Shown here in pieces: positions 15,730-23,195 of a DNA stretch of 64,000 nt (within the stretch, counting starts at the first letter, position 1; every line of letters starts with the position of its first letter). The DNA comes from a virus, in the IMG/VR virus record IMGVR_UViG_3300020054_000008, positions 62,001 to 126,000 of that record. One strand, written 5' to 3'. The notes under the pieces were generated by a model that ran no database searches, was not told the DNA's origin, and worked only from the letters and a program-made list of their open reading frames with translations. A program made the translations under genes and the position numbers.

Positions 15730-18700
15730 TCATATACGAAGAAGCTTGACTTTACTCATAGAAGTTTGATATCCGAAATCATTTTTCTTAACTTCTGCAA
15801 CACAAAGGCTGTAGAGGGGCAACTCTGTCTGACCATCCCAGCCCCAGCAGAATATCCTGATATTTTTGCCGTCTAGTCCTGTGGCCGTCACCAAAAGATA
15901 TGGCTTCTTGTTTTTAGTAAGCTTCGGCTTAGCGTCTGTCACCAAGAACCAATATACATCATGCTCGTCGATGTCATCGATACAACGTACATTCTTCTTA
16001 GAGAGCCGAGCCTGAATTTCCTCATTAACGAGTGTGGAGGCGTTAAATGAACCGAAATGCTTCATGCTATTTTCGACCATCTCACGACGGGTCCAATTAC
16101 CGATTCCCTCAGTATCCAATAGCGCCTCTTTGAAATTACTCTTTCCTCGCTCTGGATCACGCTTAGTCCATTTCTTGATATCGGTGTTCCGGTTTATAAT
16201 GACTTCATGCATGTGCTTATAGCTCTCGAATGTCTTACCGTCGCCTACAAGATCCATGGATTCGAATGCGCGAATATTAATTAACGCTTCCATTGCCCGC
16301 TTGTTGAACTTAGAGTGGCGCCACTTACCATCCTCGTCCCATAACAGATCGTCGATATTCTGGTACGGCCGATTAGCGACAATCTCATCGATCGCAGATT
16401 CTCCGACGCCCTTACAAGAAAGGAAAGAAGGCATGAACTTCTTACCGTCGAGGATAGTCCACTTCTTGGTTGCATAATTGATATCAAGCGGAACGACTCG
16501 ATAGCCGAGAGCCTTAACCTCACCAAAGGCCTTACTACGCTTCTTGTCATTACCAGACATCGCCTCGAGATAAGCGCAAAGCCACTCTTCCTCAAAGTAT
16601 GTTAGAAGCCAAGCGCAGTAGTACGAGTCAATAGCGTACGAAACAGCGTGCGCCTTATTGAAACCGTAGCCTGAGAAGTAGAGAATCTTTTCGTACAGAT
16701 CATCGGCAAGCTGTGCGTCGACACCATTCTTGACGGCACCAGCAACAAACTGTTCCTTAATCGCTCGAGCCTTAGCAAGGGACTCAGCGGCTTCAGAAGC
16801 TTTACGCTTCATAATGCTCCGGCGGACTGTGTCCGTTTCCTCCTCCGGGAAGCCAGCCACCACGGAACACAACTTCATGATCTGCTCTTGGAAGACAATC
16901 ATACCGTATGTCTCTTCAAGAACTTCCTTGATAAGAGGATGGCCGTAGTCAATATCATCAGGGTTGTTCTTTGCCTGGATATACAGTTTGTCTACTTTCG
17001 CAGTGAGAGGGCCCGGGCGATAAATCGATGTCAGAGTAGCAATGTCGATGATGCTCTTGGGCTTTGCTTTCATAAAGAGGTTTCTAGCACCTCGACCAGC
17101 CAGCTGGAAGACTCCTGGGAAGCGACCTTCTTCGTAGACATGCTTATAAACATGCTGGTCGTCCATATCGAGAACCTTGGGGTCCATGTTATTGTTGAAC
17201 CACTCATAGACTTGCGAGAATGTCGGATCCTCGATACCCTCCCGGCGCTGAAGAATCAGCTCGATAGTACGCTGAACAATACGTAGTGTTTCAAGACCGA
17301 GAAGGTCAAACTTAATCCAGCCGAAGGTTTCAAGATGCTTGTAGTTCATACCTTCAACCCACGGAGTTTGTAGTTCGCCGCGGGCTTTAATCAGAGGCAT
17401 ACGCTCAGCGATGTTTTCCGAAACAATACATCCACCGGCGTGGCGGCCAAGTGCCTTGTTCTGCTTAAAGAGTACCTGAATCGGCTCGGCAACCTCAGGG
17501 TACTTCTCAATAAAGTCGCGAAATGTCTTCGAGTGAGCAATCGCATCTTCATAAAGCAAGACAAACAAGTTTTTATCAGTGCCGGGCTTGAACACGGCAC
17601 GCTTCACGTCATCCTCTACAGGAGCCAAAGCCTTGTTGACTTCATCGAACGGGATCCCGTAAAAGCGAGAGATGTCCTTGACCAGAGACTTAAGCTTAAA
17701 AGTGTTGTAGTTAGAGATTGGAACGATGTTTTCGTCGCCCCACTCCTCTTTCATCATGTTGATAAGAAGATCACGGTCACCTACATCAGTATCAATATCT
17801 GGTGCACCTTCACGGCTTGGGTTGAGGAACCTCTCAAACATGAGATCATACTCAAATGGATCAACGTCGGTAAGACGGAGAACATACGCCACGAGACTTC
17901 CGGCAGCAGAACCGCGGCCTGGACCGACCAGCATCGCCTTCTTAGCGATATCGATGATGGCGCCCATGGTCAAGAAATATCGAGAAAAATTCTTTTCCTT
18001 GATGATCTTTAGCTCATACTTGAGACGCTTGATGTACTTTTCATCGTGCGCAAGACCACGCTCGACCAAACCCTTCTTACAGGCTTCAAGTAGAGCCTTA
18101 TCGTCAGTAGTACCTTCAGGAACGACGTAAGAGGGCAGCTTCATCGAACGATCAGGGGTAATCTGTTGGATTTCGTTGTGGACAAGATCATACGGGCGAG
18201 TGATGGCGTTGTGCACTACCTCATCATCATAAAAATCCATACCGTCAGTTGTCTTAAGGTACGTATCCCAAACCTGTTCGTTGTTCTTAGGATATAGTTC
18301 ACACTTCAAGTCTTCAATACCTTGCGGCAACTTGGAGGGATCAAACTCTCGATAGTTAAGCCACCCAAGCTTCTTATAGAGCTCACGCTCTCGCCAGTGT
18401 TCTGGACGTGCGTAGTGAGAATCGGTTGTGACTACCAGCTTATCTTGTAGCCCGTTCTTGTTAGCAAACTCAATAATCGCGCGGTTGACCAGATGCTGCG
18501 CAGGAAGCTTATTAAATTGAAGTTCGAGATTAACATCATCGATACCAACAGCGTCTACAAGACCCTGGTACGCATTTCCAACGCCAGTCAAGACGTTGTT
18601 TCGGAAAGTCGGGTCATCCATCAACTTATACGAAAGATCATCAAACTCAACTTGCTGAGCATGACGGAAAACCTCGTAAGCGATTGGACCGCCGATACAA

Positions 18701-19344
18701 GCTGTAGAAACCATCAGATGACCACCAGCGGCCGCTTCCTTTAGCATCTTATAGTCGATACGTGGGAAGCGATAGAAGCCCTCCTGATACCCCTTACTGA
18801 CGAGGTGAAAAAGACGCTGGAGACCTTCGCTCGTCTTGGGAAGGACTACCAAATGATGGCGGCGTTTGATTGGATCATAGAACTTTGCAGACTTGGTTTC
18901 TTCTTCATTCTCAACAGTGAGACCAGCATCTTCGGTGCCAACATCTACAATTTCGTCATCACCATCAACAATTGCAGTCAGTGGTGTAGCAATAGCTTCT
19001 CGCTGAGAACGAAGAGTCATGAGCGCGGCCTTATCACCCTTCTTAGCAGCTTCTCGGATCTGCATGTCAAGGCGCCACGCATCTAGATCAGGATGGACAT
19101 ACATCTCGCACCCTGGTACAAACTTAAAGTTTCCGCCACGCTTCGCAATCTTTTCAGCGTGCAAAAAAGCGTGACCGAAAGAATTCATGTGACCATGGTT
19201 GGTAAGACACCACCCGTCCATCCCATTCTCAATCACAAAATCGATGTGCTCTTGAGGATAGCCTAAGCCATCGAAGGTACTAAACCCATCATGGGAATGA
19301 AGAGAGATGAACCTGTCAGGCACAAGAAGAGATGAACGACGCAT
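15730..19344 (-). CDS. dnaE: DNA polymerase III alpha subunit (DnaE-type, family C)
   Basis: The 1204-residue protein begins with a PHP-type domain (S-L-H-S-H-D-G near 14-20). It then has the family C polymerase blocks G-P-G-R-G-S-A-A-G-S-L (474-484) and P-D-I-D-T-D (515-520, catalytic aspartates), and the later G-R-H-A-G-G, Y-R-P-G-P-L and G-Y-G-F-N-K-A-H-A blocks. Length and order match bacterial DnaE. It is probably the main replicative polymerase, or shares that role with the small family A polymerase at 39793. A TATAAT with an extended TG motif precedes the gene. It opens the run that includes the modification genes. Confidence 0.93.
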   Translation of the reverse strand: MRRSSLLVPDRFISLHSHDGFSTFDGLGYPQEHIDFVIENGMDGWCLTNHGHMNSFGHAFLHAEKIAKRGGNFKFVPGCEMYVHPDLDAWRLDMQIREAAKKGDKAALMTLRSQREAIATPLTAIVDGDDEIVDVGTEDAGLTVENEEETKSAKFYDPIKRRHHLVVLPKTSEGLQRLFHLVSKGYQEGFYRFPRIDYKMLKEAAAGGHLMVSTACIGGPIAYEVFRHAQQVEFDDLSYKLMDDPTFRNNVLTGVGNAYQGLVDAVGIDDVNLELQFNKLPAQHLVNRAIIEFANKNGLQDKLVVTTDSHYARPEHWRERELYKKLGWLNYREFDPSKLPQGIEDLKCELYPKNNEQVWDTYLKTTDGMDFYDDEVVHNAITRPYDLVHNEIQQITPDRSMKLPSYVVPEGTTDDKALLEACKKGLVERGLAHDEKYIKRLKYELKIIKEKNFSRYFLTMGAIIDIAKKAMLVGPGRGSAAGSLVAYVLRLTDVDPFEYDLMFERFLNPSREGAPDIDTDVGDRDLLINMMKEEWGDENIVPISNYNTFKLKSLVKDISRFYGIPFDEVNKALAPVEDDVKRAVFKPGTDKNLFVLLYEDAIAHSKTFRDFIEKYPEVAEPIQVLFKQNKALGRHAGGCIVSENIAERMPLIKARGELQTPWVEGMNYKHLETFGWIKFDLLGLETLRIVQRTIELILQRREGIEDPTFSQVYEWFNNNMDPKVLDMDDQHVYKHVYEEGRFPGVFQLAGRGARNLFMKAKPKSIIDIATLTSIYRPGPLTAKVDKLYIQAKNNPDDIDYGHPLIKEVLEETYGMIVFQEQIMKLCSVVAGFPEEETDTVRRSIMKRKASEAAESLAKARAIKEQFVAGAVKNGVDAQLADDLYEKILYFSGYGFNKAHAVSYAIDSYYCAWLLTYFEEEWLCAYLEAMSGNDKKRSKAFGEVKALGYRVVPLDINYATKKWTILDGKKFMPSFLSCKGVGESAIDEIVANRPYQNIDDLLWDEDGKWRHSKFNKRAMEALINIRAFESMDLVGDGKTFESYKHMHEVIINRNTDIKKWTKRDPERGKSNFKEALLDTEGIGNWTRREMVENSMKHFGSFNASTLVNEEIQARLSKKNVRCIDDIDEHDVYWFLVTDAKPKLTKNKKPYLLVTATGLDGKNIRIFCWGWDGQTELPLYSLCVAEVKKNDFGYQTSMSKVKLLRI

Positions 19345-19354
19345 AATAAAAACT

Positions 19355-19391
19355 CCTGTCTACGTTTGGTTTATTATACCACACAGACAGG
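19355..19391 (-). promoter_or_regulatory. Candidate promoter (extended -10) within an inverted repeat, upstream of dnaE
   Basis: On the minus strand TGGTATAAT gives a perfect -10 hexamer at 19378-19373 with an extended TG. The -35 region (GTGAAA at 17-base spacing) is weak. Perfect seven-base inverted repeats CCTGTCT/AGACAGG (19385-19391 and 19355-19361) bracket the hexamer. They could be an operator for a repressor or form an mRNA hairpin near the start codon. Confidence 0.55.
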
Positions 19392-19405
19392 ACATTTTCA
19401 CGAAT

Positions 19406-19633
19406 TCAGCAGGGGTTATTTGAGTAATACTCAATGAGATCCAGAATCTTTTGAGCTTCCCAATCTTCACACTCTTTGTAACTTCTTCCCATCTTTGACT
19501 TAATTCTCTCAAAAATGTGAGCGTAGGAATTTCTACCTTTTGGGTGCATGTGGTGGGGTGGAAGTTTACCCTTAAGCTCATCACCAGCTAATCGAGCAGC
19601 TTCAAGAATAATCTTTTGAACTTCAGGTGACAT
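19406..19633 (-). CDS. Small hypothetical protein (75 aa)
   Basis: A 75-residue protein with a helical N-terminus, then a middle rich in His/Pro/Gly (L-P-P-H-H-M-H-P-K-G-R-N-S-Y) and a helical, Trp/Tyr-containing C-terminus. It is not a family I recognise. The ATG at 19633 lies within the last codons of the preceding gene (11-base overlap) and has only a weak GAGAG upstream. Together with the next two genes it forms a tightly overlapped small-gene cluster just before the dnaE promoter. Confidence 0.65.
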   Translation of the reverse strand: MSPEVQKIILEAARLAGDELKGKLPPHHMHPKGRNSYAHIFERIKSKMGRSYKECEDWEAQKILDLIEYYSNNPC

Positions 19634-19823
19634 ACTTCATACTCTCATGCTCTTGACCTATCTCTTGCCACGATGAATATAGGATAATACCAGACGACAA
19701 ACATGTTACGTCGTATTCGTTAGCATCTAACACTAAAGCAATACCCGTAACCCAGTAATTCTCGCCTAAATCGTCGAAAAAATGAACAGGTGACGTAAAA
19801 TTAACTAGATCCCCGGGCTTCAT
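19623..19823 (-). CDS. Small SH3-like/KOW-type protein (66 aa)
   Basis: The product begins M-K-P-G-D-L-V and alternates short strands (Y-W-V-T-G-I-A-L-V-L-D, Y-D-V-T-C-L-S-S-G-I-I-L-Y). This is the pattern of the small SH3-like barrels common in phage genomes. No specific function can be assigned. It overlaps the J-domain gene upstream by 23 bases and the next gene by 11, indicating coupled translation. Confidence 0.6.
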   Translation of the reverse strand: MKPGDLVNFTSPVHFFDDLGENYWVTGIALVLDANEYDVTCLSSGIILYSSWQEIGQEHESMKYVT

Positions 19824-20571
19824 TAGCTTGCTCCATTTCTTTTATTGTAACAAGCAGGTCTTCATTTTTCAAAAGCAGGTTCTTCTTAGAGAAATACCCC
19901 ATTGCTATCTTCGCTCGGATATCATGAGCCCCAAGATGCTCGCCCCACAACCACTCTAGAGAACCTTGGATTTGAGATATTTCTTGTTTCAGAGTATCAA
20001 CTCTGGCTTGAAGCAGCGGGATGCTGGTTGGATCTTCGTCTACCTCTATGTCCAGCTCTAGCGCATACCCGAGCAGGCTCTTAAATTCACCATCAGTTAT
20101 GGCTTGAGCTGCGTCAGCAAACAACTTATTCAATCTTTTTCTCTTCGCCTCTTCTTCCTGTAATGTCCTGTCTGGATGGGCTGCTAATGCGATCTTTTTA
20201 TATAACTTTTTCGCCCAGGCTGGAATATCTGGTTTTTCGTCTATCGAAGAATCTTCTGGAGATTCTCTGCTGTCTTCTTCATCATCTTCGAGTTTCCACC
20301 CGTCTTCCGTTTTTTTCCAGCGCTGGTTCGATTTTGAGGGATCTAATCTCAGCGTGTCTACGATGTCTTTTGAATCCTGATTCTCATCTGGTTTCGAATC
20401 GTCTTCTGGTGTCGAAGATAACTTATCCTCTATATACAGCATATCGCGAAGGAACTCAGACTTGTAGTCATCGTTCAACAACGCGATATCAGTTTTGTAA
20501 GATTGTAGCATCTTAAGCTCTGAACTTAAGATTTTAATCTTTCTCTTTAGGATTCTTTGAGGTGCCTTCAT
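19801..20571 (-). CDS. J-domain (DnaJ-like) co-chaperone-type protein
   Basis: This 256-residue protein has a helical N-terminal region and an acidic linker. At 118-160 it carries a J-domain: A-K-K-L-Y-K-K-I-A-L-A-A-H-P-D-R with the diagnostic His-Pro-Asp at 132-134, followed by L-N-K-L-F-A-D-A-A-Q-A. A long coiled-coil C-terminal part follows. J-domains stimulate ATP hydrolysis by host DnaK (Hsp70). The Gly/Phe and zinc regions of true DnaJ are absent, so the protein may recruit DnaK to a phage target such as a replication or assembly complex. That is inference. Confidence 0.75.
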   Translation of the reverse strand: MKAPQRILKRKIKILSSELKMLQSYKTDIALLNDDYKSEFLRDMLYIEDKLSSTPEDDSKPDENQDSKDIVDTLRLDPSKSNQRWKKTEDGWKLEDDEEDSRESPEDSSIDEKPDIPAWAKKLYKKIALAAHPDRTLQEEEAKRKRLNKLFADAAQAITDGEFKSLLGYALELDIEVDEDPTSIPLLQARVDTLKQEISQIQGSLEWLWGEHLGAHDIRAKIAMGYFSKKNLLLKNEDLLVTIKEMEQANEARGSS

Positions 20572-20592
20572 ACAGTTAAGTATGAAGTTCGT

Positions 20593-20958
20593 TCATTGAT
20601 TTAGCCTATCGCAAATCTTATTGTGCTTATTAACGTAGCACTCGAAAAACTCCTGGCTATCTACACCCATGAGAATCAAAATTGCAGTAAAGTATTTATA
20701 GGCATCAATCATCTCTTCAACAAACTCGTCTCGATCAAAGTCACCAGACCCAGCTCTATGGTCTTTCCAGTTCTTGAGATGTAACAGAGCCTCAAAGAGC
20801 TCTTCCATACCTCGGAACGCAAATTCTCGAACAGCTTTCTGATCTGCCTTTGAAGAAAGATCAATGGGCCATTCAGGGTAAGCTCCCGGTATCTTTTGAT
20901 TAATCTTAGACATAAACTCCTGGCGGAGTTCAAAAATCTGCTCTAGCCTATCTTGCAT
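20593..20958 (-). CDS. All-alpha NTP pyrophosphatase (dUTPase/dCTPase fold)
   Basis: The 121-residue all-helical protein has the metal-binding motifs of the MazG/dimeric-dUTPase superfamily: E-E-L-F-E, then N-W-K with a charged loop, then E-E-M-I-D-A, followed by a helix ending N-K-H-N-K-I. The superfamily includes dimeric dUTPase and the T4 dCTPase/dUTPase gp56. A role in removing dUTP is conservative. A gp56-like dCTPase would keep unmodified cytosine out of DNA and supply dCMP to the hydroxymethylase-like enzyme at 14653. The substrate cannot be decided from motifs. Confidence 0.7.
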   Translation of the reverse strand: MQDRLEQIFELRQEFMSKINQKIPGAYPEWPIDLSSKADQKAVREFAFRGMEELFEALLHLKNWKDHRAGSGDFDRDEFVEEMIDAYKYFTAILILMGVDSQEFFECYVNKHNKICDRLNQ

Positions 20959-20960
20959 CT

Positions 20961-21191
20961 TTACTCCTGTGCTTCACCATCCGCAGCGAGCTGAGTGGCT
21001 TCTGAAAGCATCTTCTGAATATTGGCGTCAAAAGTCTCTTGGTAGTCGGGTGACACTTCAATCTGGCCATTCACAGTTACAAACTGAGCCATTCGTAAGT
21101 TGTCGACGATATCAGTACCTGTCAAAATCGCGACCTGTACGAGCTTGGCGATATGGGAAATCGCATTATCAGTTAGATTTAAGTTTTCCAT
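20961..21191 (-). CDS. Small hypothetical protein (76 aa)
   Basis: The ATG at 21191 has GGAG five bases upstream. The product begins with a helix of alternating hydrophobic residues (A-I-S-H-I-A-K-L-V-Q-V-A-I-L-T-G-T). A short V-T-V-N-G-Q-I-E-V hairpin and a C-terminal helix follow. It resembles small conserved phage proteins of unknown function. It is two bases from the pyrophosphatase gene downstream and nine from the Nei-like gene upstream, inside the modification/repair run. Confidence 0.65.
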   Translation of the reverse strand: MENLNLTDNAISHIAKLVQVAILTGTDIVDNLRMAQFVTVNGQIEVSPDYQETFDANIQKMLSEATQLAADGEAQE

Positions 21192-21200
21192 TTTAACTCC

Positions 21201-22013
21201 TTATTTCTGAATACTTGGAACCCAGTGTGTGGTCCTTTTATCAGCCGTCGTTTCTCTGACTACAGCGTTTCCAAGAGGATCACTCTTTTGATTATAGACA
21301 GCGAACCTTCTAGTGTACATGCCATTTTTACCAGTCGTGCTTTTATAATTTCGGATGGTCGCACCACCAGTGCTATACGATAACTTCATAATACTTCTTG
21401 AAGCGTAAAGCAGCGACTCGAACTCGCCATCAGAGATATCTTGACACAGCCGATGAGGAGACATCTTGCAGCTGTACAAGATCTCTGCCTTGAGGTAGTT
21501 TCCAATTCCTGACACGACAGATTGATCCATCAAGAGTTGCGAGATGGGTTTCTCAGCCCTCTTTCCTTTCGTAAGGCTTTTCTTAAATACATCTAACGAA
21601 ACATCTTCAGAGAGCAAGTCTGGGCCTAAGGAGTTAAGTTTCTTCTTTAGCTCATCGTATGTGCTGACAAACTTGAAGGTCCCAAAATTCCTCATATCGT
21701 TATACACCATATGTTTATCATCATTGACATACAACGCAGCGCGAGGATGATAGCCTGCTGTCTCTGACCACCATCCTGTCATGCCTAAAGTGTTCCACAT
21801 GCTGCTGCCGTCTGCAAACACAAAATAGATGAACTTTCCCTTGCATCCAACTGCTGTCACCAGCTTTGGAAGTTCTTCGCAAAAAGATGAGTAGCCGATG
21901 GGTTCTTTCTTGGCGTACCTTCCAGATCCGAAATCTAGAGCAGTTATCTCCTCATTTAAGAAGAACTCTCTCAATCCGTCTGTGGTCTTCTTTACCTCAG
22001 GACCTTCAGGCAG
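21201..22013 (-). CDS. Fpg/Nei-family DNA glycosylase, zincless finger, probable CTG start
   Basis: I start the gene at CTG 22013, not at a TTG thirteen codons later. Only this start gives the invariant Pro2-Glu3 N-terminus (P-E-G-P-E-V) needed for catalysis, and GGAGG lies six bases upstream. The 270-residue protein has the family Lys in C-K-G-K-F, L-G-M-T-G, the H2TH segment D-Q-S-V-V-S-G-I-G-N-Y and the terminal D-K-R-T-T-H-W-V-P-S-I-Q-K finger with its Arg. That finger has no Cys, so it is zincless as in NEIL1. It would excise oxidised or damaged bases. It overlaps the MBD4-like gene by eight bases. Confidence 0.85.
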   Translation of the reverse strand: MPEGPEVKKTTDGLREFFLNEEITALDFGSGRYAKKEPIGYSSFCEELPKLVTAVGCKGKFIYFVFADGSSMWNTLGMTGWWSETAGYHPRAALYVNDDKHMVYNDMRNFGTFKFVSTYDELKKKLNSLGPDLLSEDVSLDVFKKSLTKGKRAEKPISQLLMDQSVVSGIGNYLKAEILYSCKMSPHRLCQDISDGEFESLLYASRSIMKLSYSTGGATIRNYKSTTGKNGMYTRRFAVYNQKSDPLGNAVVRETTADKRTTHWVPSIQK

Positions 22014-22428
22014 AATACACCTCCCGTAAATATCCGTGATAATCGTTCAGAGCATGATCATTTGGCTCAACATCTCTCCACTCACCCTTCATAAAGATTC
22101 GGTAGGTGTCATCGGCATACTTTCCACAACCATAAAGCTCGATTGCGTTATCGAAACCAGACATGAACTGTTGAGACATCTTTTTGATGGATTTCACCCG
22201 GCGGTTGAACATGCCAAGAGGACGGACAAGATCACGCATCTCATCTTCATCAGCATTGGAAGCTGACTCTGGATCAGGCCACTTCTCGAAGAATGACTCG
22301 ATCATTGGCTCAACTTGTTTACGGCTTGTTTGGTTCAATAAAAGACAGACGATCAGAATTTTCCAATCGTCTGGCCAATACCTTTCTTGAAGTAAATCAA
22401 AAGGAGATTTCGGTGGTATCCAGCTCAT
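22006..22428 (-). CDS. HhH-GPD DNA glycosylase closely resembling the MBD4 catalytic domain
   Basis: The 140-residue protein is essentially only a glycosylase domain. It begins P-P-K-S-P-F-D-L-L-Q-E, then has D-W-K-I-L-I-V-C-L-L-L-N-Q-T-S, R-P-L-G-M-F-N-R-R, the hairpin L-Y-G-C-G-K-Y-A-D-D (98-107), Y-R-I-F, and the catalytic P-N-D-H-A-L-N-D-Y-H block with Asp124. These match the MBD4 domain, which removes T, U or hydroxymethyl-U opposite G. There is no iron-sulphur cluster motif. No Shine-Dalgarno precedes ATG 22428. A TATAAT ends five bases before it, suggesting a leaderless transcript. Confidence 0.85.
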   Translation of the reverse strand: MSWIPPKSPFDLLQERYWPDDWKILIVCLLLNQTSRKQVEPMIESFFEKWPDPESASNADEDEMRDLVRPLGMFNRRVKSIKKMSQQFMSGFDNAIELYGCGKYADDTYRIFMKGEWRDVEPNDHALNDYHGYLREVYSA

Positions 22429-22433
22429 GATGT

Positions 22434-22439
22434 ATTATA
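22434..22439 (-). promoter_or_regulatory. Candidate -10 element (TATAAT) with possible leaderless start
   Basis: The minus strand reads CATATAATACATCATG, which puts a perfect -10 hexamer only five bases before the ATG of the MBD4-like gene. No -35 match at standard spacing was seen. If used, transcription would begin at or next to the start codon. Confidence 0.35.
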
Positions 22440-22466
22440 TGGACTGGTACCGGATTTACATGTAGA

Positions 22467-23186
22467 CTAGTAGCTTCCGCCCTGGCCTTTATTGTAGAGT
22501 GCGGTTACCTCGCTAGCGCTAAGTGCACGTCCTTTCCACACAGCTACATCCGCGATTCTACCAGGCCAATCATAATAAGTACCCGTATTATAGTTTCCTA
22601 TGTACCATGTCCTGGATGCGCTGATCACCCACTGATCGGTTGAGCCCCAGGCCACAGAATCGACTTCGGCACCGTCCACGTAGACCTTCATAGTCGATGA
22701 TGTCGTGTCCTTAACTAAGACGATATGGTTCTGCTGAAAAGGCGAGGTATAATCTAGCCCTGACTCAGCTCTTGTCATGGATGGACCGTAATTACCTTGT
22801 GAATTTTCGTAGTTCCTATAAAACCGGAGGTAATCTCCGCCGAGATAAATGCTTATAGCCCCTGTATCGTTGGAGTTTCCACCTTCACGATCTGTAAAAG
22901 CGTAGACGTTGTTTGTAGGGGGTACTTCATCAAAAGTGTTCCACCAAGACAGAGTACCGTCTCCAGTGTCCCAAAACATCGCGGATGCGAATGAGCTCGG
23001 CATCTGAAGATACCCCTGACTCGACGAAAAGCCTTCAGAATTAACTCCGTCTGGCGAGCTGACTGCAGTTGCAGAATCAGAAGTGACGGAATCATCGTAG
23101 TTCGAAGTTAGAAGGTATCTCACAGACAGATCGGTAGTAAAATTAGGGGATTCCGATGAGGTTCCGCTTGCTCTAACAATAATCAT
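22467..23186 (-). CDS. LamG/concanavalin-like lectin-fold protein, tail-fibre tip candidate
   Basis: The 239-residue protein starts with a short beta segment (M-I-I-V-R-A-S-G-T-S) shared with the gene at 24749. The remainder is a jellyroll pattern: T-L-S-W-W, H-I-V-L-V-K-D, M-K-V-Y-V-D-G, then R-I-A-D-V-A-V-W-K-G-R-A-L-S-A-S-E-V-T-A-L-Y. This last block is the hallmark end of LamG-like lectin domains. It finishes G-Q-G-G-S-Y. Such domains bind glycans. It is the last of four related genes in tandem and has SD GGAGAG. A host-recognition or capsid-decoration role is inferred. Confidence 0.75.
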   Translation of the reverse strand: MIIVRASGTSSESPNFTTDLSVRYLLTSNYDDSVTSDSATAVSSPDGVNSEGFSSSQGYLQMPSSFASAMFWDTGDGTLSWWNTFDEVPPTNNVYAFTDREGGNSNDTGAISIYLGGDYLRFYRNYENSQGNYGPSMTRAESGLDYTSPFQQNHIVLVKDTTSSTMKVYVDGAEVDSVAWGSTDQWVISASRTWYIGNYNTGTYYDWPGRIADVAVWKGRALSASEVTALYNKGQGGSY

Positions 23187-23195
23187 AGTTCTCTC

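Noticed and set aside
20693-20700. T4 late promoter sequence TATAAATA on the minus strand
   Set aside because: It lies within the pyrophosphatase coding sequence with no suitable downstream start. The same element was not noticed in gaps before virion genes.
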